The translations under genes and the position numbers were made by a program. Under the pieces are notes generated by a model. It did not search any database. It saw nothing but the letters and a program-made list of their open reading frames with translations, and had not been told where the DNA came from. DNA of 64,000 bases, from NCBI GenBank assembly GCA_036365515.1, contig CM070874.1, positions 209,368,297 to 209,432,296 on the forward strand, read 5' to 3'. Positions within the stretch are counted from its first letter, which is position 1; each line of letters starts with the position of its first letter. Shown here piece by piece: positions 47,271 to 60,708 of the stretch. The DNA is from Torymus aiolomorphi. Its lineage: Eukaryota > Arthropoda > Insecta > Hymenoptera > Torymidae.

Positions 47271-48875
47271 ATCGGTTACGCAGAGAAGAAATTCGTTTAT
47301 TAAATCGGTTTAATTTATTATATTTATTGCTTTTACATTTATGAATATGTTAGGTAATAAAAAAAAAACAAAATTTTCAGAAAATGCTTTTATTGGACAA
47401 ATAAGTCAAAATTATAATTTTTGAAAAACCTTATTACAAATATATTGAAATGAAAGAAAAACAATTTATCTCGATTGATTTATATTTTCAATATTTTCAA
47501 TAATAATGCATAACTACTATATTTCTTCAATTCATTTCAAAATGCATCGCAATCATTACACTCACATTTTGTTATCTTTCCTATAAAATAAAATTAGGAA
47601 GTAGTTTTTCTATTACTGATCTAGGGAATATGCAAATAATGTTCGAAAAAGGGTTTCATCGTGCTATTAATTAGACAGTTTTACTATCTATTTTCTAACT
47701 TATTAGCCTTTTCATATAAATAAATTTCTACTTGGATAATGTGGCTTCAGCTATACCTGTATTAAATTGAATAAACAAGGTATCAATTCAGAAATCTTAT
47801 TTCCGTGATTCTAGTAATCAATTATAATAGTTTATTGTTGATCGCTGCATAATATCCACTTACAAAATTGTATACGTTTCTATTACAATCTACGTAATTC
47901 CCACAAATACACAATTTTTTTATGAAAGAGGGAAAATTTAAAATTGATTTCAAATCCTCGCTAAAGAGCACGCCCAGCGCGCTTGAACTGGCTAATCTTT
48001 TTAAACATATGAACTGCATCGCATTCTCTTATCCCCATCGACAGATTCAGATATTTCTTTAAAATAAGTGTTTTAAACTTATTTTTATTACATTATTATA
48101 AAGTATTTCCTTGATTACATTCATATTGTAAATATTATCTTCTATATTTTCGAGAAGTATAATTTAAATGGAAGACTTTATTATATATAAGTATTTTTAT
48201 ACCACTCTAATCTTAACATCATAACTTTAATCATTATTCGGCTCTCGTGGTATAAAATACGGTCCGAAACTGCGGTGCTTAAGAGAATTTTTACTTCATG
48301 CGACTTTTCGCACGAAAAATTTGTCTTCATCTTGAGTGATTAAATGGATTGTATTTTTAACCCTTTTCTTACGTTACCTTTGATTGCTTATATTTTCCTG
48401 AAAAGTCAATATTTTTTAACGAATCAGAGCTTAAATTTTAGCTCTTACTATCCACTTTTATAATTTTTTTCTCGTTTTCGTATCTTAAATACTTGCAATG
48501 TGACAGTCAATACAAGAGACACCATTTTTTTAACGAAATAGAGGATATTTGAGATGAGATTGCCCATATCTCAAGAAAAAGAGCCTATGAGATGGAATTT
48601 GTCAGACTGGGCTTCATTTTTAGATACCAGAAATCGACTCTCCAATGCTCGCGAAAATCTGTTTCCCGGAGGGTGTGCACTCTCCTTGTAAGATCTCAAA
48701 ACGTTTTCACAAAAGGCATTTTTTAATAGTTTAAAGAAATAAAAAATTCATCCAAGTGCGCACAGAAATAATGAAAAATTGATGTTTGTTTTTAGTTTCA
48801 TGAAAGTGCGTTCGTTCATAATTACCTTTATGATAGAAGGACATGTTCATACAACCATAATTTAGTAAAATTTCT
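47271..48875. other. AT-rich DNA without a recognised gene
   Basis: Only short spurious frames. Near 48240 there is CTCGTGGTATAAAATACGGT, which resembles the interior of the TA-flanked elements at 52.0 and 61.8 kb (CGTGGTATAAAATACCGTTCG), so a decayed copy may be present. Confidence 0.45.
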
Positions 48876-49623
48876 TTTTCTTCATCCCCTAGCCGAAAGT
48901 ACGGTCTTCCCGGCTCGATTTCGCGCCGGGAAGAGCGACTTTTGTGGCCGCTCTTTGTTGATCGTTGCGTGGCAAAGTCCGCGACAGCGCACGTGTTGTA
49001 ACCCTTCCAACTGTGATGACAAGAAAATCAATTGTAAAATCGGAAAATTGAAAAGATATAGGGGTATTTAATTAATTTTTTGTTATTATTAATATATTGA
49101 ACAATATATTTATAACTCTGATAATCAATTATGTTCTTATATTGCATACACGTTGTCAGAAAGCTTCTATACATATATAGACATGATGTTTACATTTTGA
49201 GTTTCAAGACATGGTGTAGCTATATACTTAAATGTGAAAGTTTTTTGAGTCTCATTCTATAATGTATGGCTTATTGGATAGAAAAAGACAAACAGAGGAA
49301 CCATTGAGAGTTTGTTCTGTAGTTGAAATGAGTATCAATTAAGTATGTACATATTGTTGGTCCATCATCTTTTTTAAGTATCTTTTGCTAGTGCTTTTGA
49401 TGCCCGCCCCGACCAGCAAAACCTCGGTTTCGCCTCGGTTTTGCAAAAGTCGGGCGGGCATCAAAAAAAGCAGAAGTCGAGCCTTACGCTCCGCGATATG
49501 TAAAGTGGCACTGAAGAAGGCCTTTTATAAATATGGCCGAGCCGTAGTTAGCAACCAACAACGCTATTTTATTAATTAATATCAAAATTATATGGGCGTA
49601 CTTTCGGCGGGGATGAAGAAAAA
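48876..49623. mobile_element. Possible TIR element, about 0.75 kb
   Basis: TTCATCCCC-AGCCGAAAGTAC at the left end is the near complement of GTACTTTCGGCGGGGATGAA at the right end. No target duplication is obvious. It contains a strong hairpin: TTTTGATGCCCGCCC (about 49395-49409) with its complement at about 49454-49468. Confidence 0.45.
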
Positions 49624-49736
49624 TAGTATACGACACTTGGCCAGAATGTTGGATGCCCTGGACGGCGCGCATCGATGCCCTCGGCTTCGCCTCGGGCGTC
49701 AAAATGCCTTGTGTCGTAATATACTATTGGTCTGCA
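49624..49736. mobile_element. Short TA-flanked MITE (TAGTAY family, short copy)
   Basis: A 113-bp palindrome with ends TAGTATACGACAC and GTGTCGTAATATACTA around a GC-rich hairpin (GATGCCCTCGG, then CCTCGGGCGTC). The ends match those of the 0.5-kb elements at 52043 and 61763. Confidence 0.6.
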
Positions 49737-49825
49737 AATGTATGCAATCACTTCTTTAATTAGAAACTATGCAACGGTAACACGAATATTAAAAGTTTCA
49801 TAGATTTGCCCAAGGGAGTCATGTA

Positions 49826-49907
49826 ATCAACGAACGCGGGAGCGCTCCGAAGGAAAATTATAGAAGAAGCCTAAAAGGAGCGACCCGTGCTACATATACA
49901 TTGAAAT
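49826..49907 (+). repeat. About 80-bp dispersed repeat, copy 2
   Basis: Second copy of the repeat at 32275-32353. Shared text includes GGGAGCGCTCCGAAGG-like sequence, TATAGAAGAAGCCT, GCGACCCG and CTACATATACATTGAAA. Confidence 0.75.
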
Positions 49908-50338
49908 GGGTGTAAGAAAAATTCAATGCGCTTTTACGTATATTGCGTTAGTTTTTACTATATAACATATCCCTCTTAATCGAAAGCCATTTCATTGCTC
50001 TACTCAAATCAAAAGATTTTATTTAAAAAGATTATCTCGTTCAACAAATATAGATGGCTGAATTTTTGTATGTGCAGTTTCTTTTCCGAATTTTTCTTCT
50101 CCTTATTTCGATATCCGGTTTGCAGCTCTTACGACACTTCTGGTTGTCGTCTATCTTACGCTTATATATCTATATATATATATAGTTATAGCATATCGTA
50201 TAGTAAATAAATCTCACTCGACTCGAAAAGAAAGAGAGAGAGAGAGAGTATATAAGAACAACAAAATTTTGTGACTACAAATGACTACAATAACCTCAAA
50301 ATATCGTATGGTATTTTTATTCTCTTATATAGAATCGA

Positions 50339-50419
<81 letters not shown>

Positions 50420-50689
50420 ATAATAAAACGAACAACTGTAATTCTAAAATAACTTCGAAATATGGTATGATTATATATATTTTTATAATTACAATCAGCT
50501 GATGGTATGGCATCATATACTTTTATATATAGATAAGTATTCTTTTTATACTAGAAGATATATCATGTAAAATATAATACAATAAAAAATCGAAACTTTG
50601 TGTAAACTTTTTCATTTTCAGATTATACAATTCTCAGTCTTTGGTGAATTTTACATATCATGTTATATTATAACTAATGATATTGAAAA
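49908..50689. repeat. AT-rich DNA containing (GA)n at 50344-50415
   Basis: An uninterrupted GA tract of about 70 bp is preceded by a short duplicate at 50228-50248. The flanks of both tracts share CGAAAAGAAAGAGAGA and ACTACAAATGACTACAA-like text. No gene. Confidence 0.85.
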
Positions 50690-50749
50690 TCCCTAAAATA
50701 ACACTTTTTAAAAAAAGTAAAACTTTGGCGAGTATAAGTGTATTTGTAA

Positions 50750-50787
<38 letters not shown>

Positions 50788-53072
50788 TTCTCTCCTCTTT
50801 CTCTCCATCTTTCTTTTTCCCCCTCTCTCCCCAAAAGAATATCATAGTTTAAAACAAACACATGAAAGAAGTGGAATCAATTATTATTTTATATAGACAA
50901 GTACATTTTTGTAACATAGAAATATGGAATTATTTTTATAACAAAAAATTGTAAGTACTACTAAAAATAAACTCATGAAACCAGTGGAATCAATTAAGTG
51001 CAGGCAAGTCAATTATTATAATAAAGAGAATTTTTAAAATGAAATTTATTTAATATATATTTACTATAAATATTTGTATAAAAAGTAATCACGTCTAACA
51101 AAAAATATTACAAAAATACTAACATAATAACTGTAATTGAAACACAAAAAAATAAAAATTTTTGCGTAAACATTTTCGAAGTATAGATCATAGAAGTCAC
51201 CACCCTGTAAAATAGTTTAACCATGAGCTGTTATACATCATAAATTCATGTAAGTTTTTCTTACACAAGTCAATCTACCTATTATCTGCAAATATGAATT
51301 TTAATTAAACATCTTCTAAACTGTTAATGTAATTTTCAAAATTTTCGGAAATTTTCTTTTAAAGACAGAATATACTTGCCGGACGCATCGTTTTGTAGTA
51401 TTTAGGTAATCTATCAAATATTTATTTTTATATCATTATTTTTTGGAATAAGATTTATATATTATATTTTATAAAAACTTTTCCATTATATTATATCTAT
51501 CTATTTATTATATCTACTAATTTTACAAAAATTTTATATTAGTCTTTATAATTTCTATAATTATAATTTCATTGTAATATCTTCATTATACAAATTCATT
51601 ATACAAATTGAATTATTATTAATTCTATAGTAAAATAATAACATTTCTTTTACATTGCGTATGTACATCTATATATTACGTATGCTTGTTCCTAACATTA
51701 TATAACGAACAAGTTTTGTGTAAGTTTTGCTCTATTCAAATATCGAAATATACTTATTTTCTTGAACTGTTATCACCATTTTATTATAATTATTTACATA
51801 CTACGTGATCAATAACTAAATACATAGAAGGTTGCGATTCCCGTCCTACGCACCTTGAACTACAAAACGATGCGTCCGGCAAGTGTCTTCTGTCTTTAAA
51901 AGAAAATTTCCCAAAATTTTAAAAATTACGTTAACTGTTTAAGAAGATGTTTAATTAAAATTCATATTTGCAGATAATAGGTAGATTGACTTGTGTAAGA
52001 AAAACTTACATGAATTTATGATGTATAACAGCTCATGTTTAATAGTACATTTCGACACGGGTGGGGAAGTCGATTATTTAGCTGGTGTGACTTTTTCCAC
52101 GAGCGAAGCGAGTGCGAAAAAGTCACACCACCTAAATAATCGACTTACGCACTAGTTTCGAACGGTATTTTATACCACGAGCGCCGAAAATCATATCAAA
52201 GTTGTGATTTTGAGGTTAGAGTGGTATAAACTATTTTATAGCACGGTGTGACCTAAGTCCGCACTTAGGTCACGCCTATCCGTGACTTAAGTAGTCGATT
52301 ATTGCACCGTGTTTATCGCGCTCGCTGCGCTCGCGCGCTAATCTCACGGTGCAAAAATGGACTGCTTAAGGGACGAATAGGCGTGACAGCGGACTTGGGT
52401 AAACATGCTATAAAATAATATACGATACTTATGACTTGAGTGGCCCATCACACGACTTGAATTATCGCCCTCGCTACGCTCGGGCGCTAACCTCACGCCG
52501 TGCCATAATGGGCCACTTAAGTCACATGTATCGTAATGTACTATTACAGGGTGGTGACTTCTATGATCTATACTTCGAAAATGTTTACGCAAAAATTTTT
52601 TAACTGTTTGTGTTTCAATTACAGTTATTATGTTAGTATTTTTGTAATATTTTTTGTTAGACCTAATTACTTTTTATACAAATTTTTATAGTAAATATAT
52701 ATTAAACAAATTTTATTTTAAAAATTCTCTTTATTATAATAATTGACTTGCCTGCACTTAATTGATTCCACCGGTTTCATGAGTTTATTTTTAGTAGTAC
52801 TTACGATTTTTTGTTATAAAAATAATTCCATATTTCTATGTTACAAAAATGTACTTGTCTATATAAAATAATAATTGATTCCACTTCTTTCATGTGTTTG
52901 TTTTAAACTATGATATTCTTTTGGGGGTGAGAGGGAGAGAAAGAGAGAGATGGAGAGAAAGGGAGAGAGAGAGAGAGAGAGAGAGGGAGGGAGAGAGAGA
53001 GAGAGAGATTACAAATACATTTATACTGCCAAAGTTTTATTTTTTTTAAAAAGTGTTATTTTAGGGAGATTC
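50690..53072. mobile_element. Large palindrome (foldback), arms about 0.7-1.2 kb
   Basis: The left arm (about 50690-51400) is the reverse complement of the right arm (about 51865-53072). Matches include AAATAACACTTTTTAAAAAA at the outer end, CT/GA tracts on each side, TTACTATAAATATTTG, and GACGCATCGTTTTGTAGT at the inner end. The right arm is longer because a 0.5-kb TA-flanked element (52043-52543) has inserted into it. The loop (51400-51865) is AT-rich. No coding sequence. Confidence 0.8.
52043..52543. mobile_element. TA-flanked element, TAGTAY family, copy A
   Basis: A 501-bp element with ends TAGTACATTTCGACAC and the complement of TAGTACATTACGATAC. The flanking TA is the likely target. 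The interior is a chain of hairpins, for example GTGTGACTTTTT...AAAAAGTCACAC and CGCTCGCTGCGCTCGCG. Comparison with the other arm of the surrounding palindrome shows the empty site. A copy in the opposite orientation is at 61763. Confidence 0.75.
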
Positions 53073-53781
53073 CACAAGTTTCTAAGAGCTTCAATAATAA
53101 TTACAAAGTTTTATAACGGTAAAGGATGATGATACCATATTTCATAGATTTAATTTTCGTGTGGGTACATGATGATAATTGCATTGTGTGAGGCTGCTGT
53201 ATTTGTAAAAAAAAATTGAATAACACTTTCATTGTATCAAGAAATCCCTTTTGCTATATATAATAATAGTATGTATACTCTTCTTTTTATAGACAAATTA
53301 ATTTATTGTATAGAACCGGTAAGATAAAATTGTCAGAAGAAAATAATTATGTATTATTAGAATTCCTTTTCATAGATTTTTTTATTCATATTTTTATATA
53401 TTACAGAAACACCTTATACTTGCCTTACATTATACTTTCGTAGAAAGTTTTGTTATAAAAATAAACATTGCTATCTTCATAATTGTAAGTAAAATAAAAT
53501 AATTTGAATTTTTTTTCATATCCGTTGTAATGACTACTTTTTAACAAATGACTTATGGAAATAATTCATTCCAGTACAACTTTTCGAATCTATGATTAAA
53601 ATGAAGAACTATAAAGAACTATATGATTAAAATAAAGGACTACTTGTTTCCATTTTTAAATAGTGTATTATTATATATTTACCTCAATCAGTAATGCAAA
53701 CTGTTATACTTATTAACAGTTTGGATTTTACATCAGATATCCCCTTCAAGAATGAAGAAAATATATAGTTAGAATTAATTG
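53073..53781. other. AT-rich DNA without a recognised gene
   Basis: No frame, repeat or RNA gene stands out between two palindromes. Confidence 0.5.
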
Positions 53782-54249
53782 CAAGTAATTTGTCACATTT
53801 GACATTATCTCTCATAATGTAAGCTAAGTGAGAAGCTCCAAAACCTATTTCATTAATCGTAAAGGATTTTCAATGTTTTATTTATGCAACATGACCAGTC
53901 GGGTGAAGGCTTTTCTTGAGATAAAGTTTATATTCTTTGTATAAATGGTTTATAATTATGATTTGAAAAGTTAGAAAATATAAAAATTTATTGTGAAATG
54001 GCATTGTGAAATAACTTGTTTTTAAAAATAACTAAAATTAAAAAATTTTTATGTTTGATACTTTTTAAATCATAACTATAAACCATTTATACAAAGAATA
54101 TAAACTTTGTCTCAAGAAAAGCCTTCGCCCGACTGGTCATGTTGCAAACATAAAACATTGAAAATCCTTTACGATGAATGAAATAGGTTTTGGGGCTTCT
54201 CGCTTAGCCTACATTATCAGAGATAATGTCAAATGTGACAAATTACTTG
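53782..54249. mobile_element. Palindromic MITE, about 470 bp
   Basis: Arms 53782-53971 and about 54065-54249 are near-perfect reverse complements. They share CAAGTAATTTGTCACATTTG at the outer ends and GACCAGTCGGG and ATAAACCATTTATA-like text inside. The loop is about 95 bp. No coding sequence. Confidence 0.75.
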
Positions 54250-54592
54250 AAAATTATACTTATCTTAACTCTTGTATTGTAGTAGCCGTATAGTTGGGAT
54301 AGACTCAATTTCTAAGATCTGATCTGACAGTACTTAAAAAAATAAAAACAGAACTACATCTTGATCACTCATTTTACCCAACATTCAAAATGCAAAGATA
54401 AAGTTGCGTACTGGACTCTTGCCAGTATTTTCAACGATTACCAGTTTGTTTGGTGATCTTGGTTATATTTGTGAATGCAATTAAATCAATGGTTCTGTCG
54501 ACGTTCTTGAACAAAAATAACATAAATAAAAATATTTTTGGTTGACAGACAACATAACGCTCTCTCTCTCTCCGCAATCACACACTGACACA

Positions 54593-54729
<137 letters not shown>

Positions 54730-54895
54730 ATATAACTATATTCTGATACGATTTGACATCAACTACAGCCAGGCTGTCTTTCCCATTTTCACTAGAGGCT
54801 GAAGGAAAAAAATATTTTGATTTCGCGGCGACAAAAACTTTATAGCTTGATAGCTTCAATACGAAAGCATCTTTCACGAAGAAACTTCACAAGTA

Positions 54896-55876
54896 CAGGG
54901 AAAAAATAAACAGTAGTTCTTACTGTTTCGCACAAGTAAAATCTACTTTCTTAAGAAAAAGTAAAAATTGCTTTATAAAATCAGTAAAATCAACATTTCA
55001 TACAGTAGAAACTACAGTTTATTTGAAAAGTAGAATCTACTTTTTAAAAAAGTAGAATATACTTTTTAAAAAAATAGAATCTACTTTTTAAAAAAGGAGA
55101 ATCTACTGTTTAGATGAATTAAGTTCTAGATGCTCATTGTTAATGAATTTGCAATGGTTTTATAAAAAATTATAAATAAATAAAAATTATAAAAAATTAC
55201 ATGCTAACACATACTGCGTGAATATGAAATGTTTTTATTGGTACATGAGCAAATCTTTGAAACCGTCACAGTTTTTGTGTCATAGAACTCGAAAAAATTT
55301 TTTTGGAGCACATCTTTCGGACAAGTTTTTTCTCAATCTCTATACCATATATTATAAGAAAAAATAGTTGAACAAGCGAAAGCGGGTTTGTGACAAAGTT
55401 TTAAATGCATATGAATTTTTGTTTGGGAATTTAACATGGGAAAAATTGACGAAAAGTGGTCATTGATGATTAACCGATAACAAGCTATTCAGTAAGCCAA
55501 ACCAAATTCCACACAGAAGCGATTCAAGTTGAACAATAGAGCTTTAATTTAAGTTGTGAATCGCTAAAATCGATCGATTCTGTGCAAAACTATGTGAAAT
55601 TGAAAATGGCGAAAAATGACAAAAATTTGGAAAATTACGCGGACTTAGAAAAAATCGCTCATTCCGAAATTCCATTTTAGAAAAAGTAGAAACTACTTTT
55701 CAGAAAAAGTAGAAACTACTTTTTACTCCAGAAAGCAGATCTTATTTTACCGAAAAGTAAATTCTACTTTTCTATAAAGCTGTTTCTACTGATACTTATG
55801 AAAGTAAAATTAACTTGCTATTTTACAGTAAAATTTACTGTGTAAAAAGTAGAATTTACTGTTTATTTTTTCCGTG
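54896..55876. mobile_element. TA-flanked MITE, about 1 kb
   Basis: Ends CAGGGAAAAAATAAACAGTA and the complement of CACGGAAAAAATAAACAGTA, with TA at 54894-54895 and 55877-55878. Subterminal regions are full of short AGTAGAATCTACTTTTT repeats in both orientations. No transposase. Tc1/mariner-type by target site. Confidence 0.8.
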
Positions 55877-56001
55877 TAGAATGTAAATGAAAAATGCTTT
55901 CTAATTGAGTACCTCATGCGCGGTATCTCCGTATATAAAAAATAATAAGGTAAATATGACAAAAAAAAGTAGGGTTAGAACATCACACCAAAGAATAAAG
56001 G

Positions 56002-56499
56002 GTGCGCCGACGCCCCGCTTGCTCATCTGTCACTTCGTTCCTTATACTTGCCAAGCATGGCGCTGCCGCGCCCTTTGATAATGAAATAAAAGAAACTGAG
56101 TCAAAATTGAGTTTAGCTGGGAGAATTACTATATATGGAGACTCAAATTGTATTGATGATAGTCATTTCCAGAAATTTTTTATCACCATCCAAATTTTTA
56201 TAAATTTTATTGTTGGTGGTATAGCATGCTTCTGGATGTTCGATGCAATTTTGGAATATACTACTACTGGACGAATTCCATCAGTCTTCATAGAGGAAGA
56301 AAATAGGATTAAAAACAAAAAAAATATTATGGCATTAGGCGCAACAGCCCTTCCCAGACGCATGGAAGATAGTCACCTCAACCGTCATAGTAAAGTGTTA
56401 GAACCACCAGATTCAGACAAGGTTTATCGAATACTCCCTTTGTGTACAATTTCAACTTTGGCCACACCAGAACCAGTTAACGAAACTACACCAGTGTAA
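56002..56499 (+). pseudogene. MBTPS1: Site-1 protease (MBTPS1) C-terminal fragment
   Basis: From about 56107 the frame matches the region of membrane-bound transcription factor site-1 protease that follows the subtilisin-like catalytic domain. It has LAGRITIYGDSNCIDDSH, then CFWMFDAILEYTTTG, RRMEDSHLNRHSKVLE, and PEPVNETTP near the end. In animals S1P is a Golgi serine protease that cleaves SREBP and ATF6. The catalytic residues, N-terminus and the transmembrane tail are absent here. Between HFQK and CFW, where the family has a single Asp, stand 17 extra hydrophobic codons (about 56177-56227). They look like an AT-rich intron ending in TATAG but lacking a GT start. After ETTP comes GTGTAAAT, which could be a splice donor. 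It is either an isolated gene fragment or one exon pair of a gene whose other exons I cannot find. Confidence 0.75.
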
Positions 56500-57457
56500 A
56501 TATATTATTTAAATAATCAAAGATCTCAGGAAGTTGACTGATTAAAATAATTTTTATCTATGAGCATCAACGGGGAAAATCAATTTTTTAGATAAGTATA
56601 TTAAATGGCTAAATGTTAAAGGCTAAAATTATTTTAAAACATAAAAGAGTTGATACTTTGTGAGAATTTTTTATTATTTTTTACAGATATATACCTACAA
56701 GAAGATTTTTTTTGAATCATTAAAATCTCACTAGTGTATTGGAAAAAGAATCTATAAAAAAATCTTTGAATAAATATCAATGGGCAATATCGATCATGTG
56801 TCTTATAATATTATTAAATAATGTGGGATGATAATATGCATTTTTTTTGCTAAGTTTTCTTTATTGCAAAGTTTTGTGTCAAGTGAAGTACATCTGTGAG
56901 CTTTTCTGTCAACGGAATATAGTGCAGTTCATCTTTGTTTTTTACTTAAAGTAATAGTAATATTTGATCTTATCACGCTAATTTTGATTTCATGCTGATG
57001 CTGTTTGCCCATATGGAGGAAATGGAAAAAATTTGGATTTCATGCTAATGCTGTTTGTCCATATGGAAGAAATGGAAATCTACAAGCGACGTACAAGAAA
57101 ATAACTTAGAAATGTCCTGATTTGATTCTCCAATATGTAACAAGATCTAATAGATTCTCAAAATGTGAGAAGAGCTATTAGAAAGCAAGTACAGAAAGTA
57201 CTTACAGAAAGTAAGAAATAAAAAGTATTATGAAAATGGTAGAATTTGAATTAGAATACAAGTTTTGAAAAGTTATAAGTTTTCAAAATAAAAAAAGGAA
57301 ATATAAAGCTGTTGAAGTTTTTGAAGACTTATGGAACAAACTCAGCCTGTACTTTTCTTGGGGGATTTTGAAAACTCACTGATAACAAAAATAGTGTAGT
57401 GACCTGCCCGATACAAATATATTATTGTGTTCATAAATATAATATAATTAAAGTGAA
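56500..57457. other. AT-rich DNA; 50-bp direct duplication near 56985-57080
   Basis: TTTCATGCT-ATGCTGTTTG with CCATATGGA-GAAATGGAAA occurs twice in tandem. No further MBTPS1 exon was recognised. Confidence 0.5.
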
Positions 57458-58160
57458 GTGTCAGTGCAAGTTCCCAGATATAATAAAATGTTTTGTGTAA
57501 TAAATAAATTATTTTTATTTTATACATCAAGATGGGAGTTGCTAAAAAGCATGGAATTCCATGAAAATTTCAATGGTGGCAGGCAGTTGTCAATGATTCC
57601 ATTACCACTTGATGGTAGAGCAAACTCAATTCTGGCAGTTTTAACATCAGATTGTACATTAAATTAAAAAAATTAATAATTTTAGCTACATCTAATATTG
57701 AAAATTGTTGTGAATTAGGAAATGGAATGAAAAAAGTTATTATTTCCCAAAAAGGCCATTATGTATATATTAGTAAACATGGCTTTTTAGATATTATTCT
57801 TTTGGACACAATACTAAAAGTAAAACTTAGGTCGAGTACGGAAAAACCAAGAGAACAGAAAAGAATACATACTCAAAAACTTGTGTATTATTGTCCATGC
57901 TTTTCCAATAATCGAAAAACAAGCAGCAATGGTTACTCGTAAAATATTTGCAGCTGGGACTTACTCTAACCAAATGCCTGCGTTAAGAGCTTTTTGGATT
58001 TGGTAAAATTAAAGAACAAAAAACTATTTGTATCAGCTGCTGCTTTGAAAATGGTAGTTGGCATGAGAACTCAACTTCTTCATCAACTTTTAGATTCAAG
58101 CCTTGTAAAAGCTAGAGTGTCGAATGATATTTTGTTTATAACTATAAATAAATCTTGAAA
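57458..58160 (+). pseudogene. Unrecognised protein-like fragments
   Basis: Three neighbouring frames look more protein-like than the AT-rich background: one ending DGRANSILAVLTSDCTLN (to 57667), one with GMKKVIISQKGHYVYISKHG (57652-57942), and a third near 58015-58155 with SAAALKMVVGMRTQLLHQLL. They could be exons or the remains of one gene. I do not recognise a family and assign no function. Confidence 0.3.
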
Positions 58161-60332
58161 ATAGATCCATGGCTTGTGTAACATCGAGGCTGATCATTAT
58201 CTTGTAAATATTGATAGAATCACTACTCACACAAATTATATATTCTTAACATATAAAATATAATTGAATATATGTCATATTTCATTAATCAAATTAAAAT
58301 TATTTATAAAAAATACAAATGTAATTGAAAATAATCTCTATATTTATTATTAATAAAATTTCATATTATATATTTTGAATTACAAAAGTTAAAAGTACAT
58401 AAAAAATATTTTTTTACAAAAGTAAAAACTTAGCAAGAATAAGTTTGGTTTAGTATTTCATATATGTACTTAATTCCTTACTAACAAACACCTTAACTTT
58501 TGCCAACTAGGTCTATAAAAATCTTTTCAAAAATTTTGTATGAAAACAAATGATTTCTTAACAATAATTATTATGAAAGATCTACAGAATCTATGAAAAA
58601 TGTTTCCTTCAAAAAGAAAGCATTAACATCTTTTTCTCTAAAATATATTTAATTTATTTGTTTATCATTTATCTAAAATTAATTTGTAGAAATCAGAAAA
58701 CTTTCTACGAAAGTATAAAATAAGGCAAGTATAAGTTTTACCAGGAATCTATAAGAATTAAAACAATTATTTTCATATGACTTTACCACTCCCCTGCCTT
58801 TCTCCCACCCTCTCTCTCTCTCACTCTCTCTCGCTCCCCTCTCTTTCCCTCCCTCTCCCTCTTTCTCTCCCTCAACATGTGTCAAACTCTGTACTAAGAA
58901 CTTTAATGTAGGCCTAAATATTTTTTTAAAACAATCAGTAAAACAAATAGTATTGTTAATAAAACTTTCTACAAAAGTATAAACTAATGCAAGTACAAGT
59001 TTTCTCTGTATAATTAATACTTTTACTCTTAAAAAGTTGTGAAATCTCTCTAAAAGAATTTTTTAACAAAAGTAAAAACTTAAACAATTATACACAATGT
59101 AATTATCACCCTCCCTCTCCCCTCTCTCTCGATCGCTTGCTCCCTCGATCTCACTCTCCCTCAACATATGTCACACTCTGATCCAAGAACTTTAATGAGA
59201 ATCTAAATATTTTTTTAAAACAATCAGTAAAACAAATAGTATTATTAACCTCTCTCTCTCTCTCTCTCTCTCAACATCCGTGAAACTGAGTACCAACAAA
59301 CTTTAATGAGAGCTTAAATATTTTTTTTAAACAATCAACATGTTTTTTAAAAACTAATTTTTTAAGTGCGTTCTATAACAACATAATTTGTCCAATCCTT
59401 TTAATTCTTCTACTCTCTTCTATTCAATAAGTACTCTTTACAAATGGTAATAATTTTTTTCAAGACTATAATAATATTGCTAGAATATAAAACTTTCTAC
59501 GAAAGTATAAAATAAGGCAAGTATAGACGTTTTTTCTGGATAATCTATAACAAACAACACAATTTGTCTAGTCCTTTTATTTCTTCGAATCTTATCTATT
59601 CAATAAGCACTCTCTACAAATGATAATAATCTTTTTCGTGACTGTACAAATAATCTATAAAATAATAATATTTATGATTTTGTAAAAGAAATCAAATAAA
59701 TACGAATGAAAAAGTCTTTTAATTCTTTGAGTCATTGTATGCTGAACAAATTATATGTAAGTAAGTACATTCAAATTGTTCACTGCAAATCAAACAAACG
59801 AAAGTTGTGAAATGAATTATCGATAGTCAAGTAATGCAAACAACTCCCGGAAACTACTGCAGGACTGTTCTCAGAAATGTATTCAAATTTGTTCATCTTG
59901 GGAGATCGGAGGACCACCCCTGCTAGAGCAGCTCTAGACTTCTCTTTTCCTCCCAAGGTACATAATATTATAGAAAGTTCAAAATTGAGTAAGAATAATG
60001 AAAAATAGTGATGTGTTGGTAACTATATGATTTTTTTTATATAGGCTTTGACTTCTCGTAAATATCTGAACAAATTCTTATGAATTTTAGAAATAAAGAG
60101 AAGGCATTATACTTATATAATTAAAATAATTTTCACCCACAGGTTCTATAAAGTTAACCCACAAGTCTATAGGTTCTATAAAGTTTTGTAAGAGTATGTG
60201 AGCTATTGGGCCTCTTAGGCAGTAAGTAGTATTTTATGCCCGCTGGCTGAATAATTTTGAAGTTACAACGTGGGCGTAAAATGTAATTTTACACGCTAGA
60301 TACGAAAAGTTCTATTATGTCAGTCAAGTTAA

Positions 60333-60708
60333 AAGGTGTGGTACTCATGTACTCTATTTTACCGGCAGAACACGGTAAATTCTATATTATTAAAATAAAT
60401 ATATCGAATTAGGTCTTATAAAGAGATAGTTGCCCTGCGCAATGTAATAATCTACCAGCCTACGCAGTTTTGAGCTCAAATGTCAACGGCACCCTAAAAA
60501 ATTTTTGCGAAAAAAATAACCGAAATTTCGTTCGCAAAATTTTTTAGGTGTCCTTCATATTTGGGCTCAAAACTGCGCAGGCTGGTAGATTATTACATTG
60601 CACAGGGCAACTATCTCTTTATAAGATGTAATTCGATATATTTATTTTAATAATATAGAATTTGCCGAGTTCTGCCGGTAAAACAGAGTGCATGAGTACC
60701 AAACCCCC
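60333..60708. mobile_element. Palindromic MITE with TTAA target duplication, second copy type
   Basis: A 376-bp palindrome between TTAA at 60329-60332 and 60709-60712. Inner arms share GGTACTCATG-ACTCT-TTTTACC, AACTATCTCTTTATAAGA-like and AATCTACCAGCCT text. Length and target match the MITE at 2420-2797, though the sequence differs. Confidence 0.75.

Noticed and set aside
50281..50861. Arg/Glu-rich and Ser/Leu-rich frames
   Set aside because: They are GA and CT microsatellite translations.
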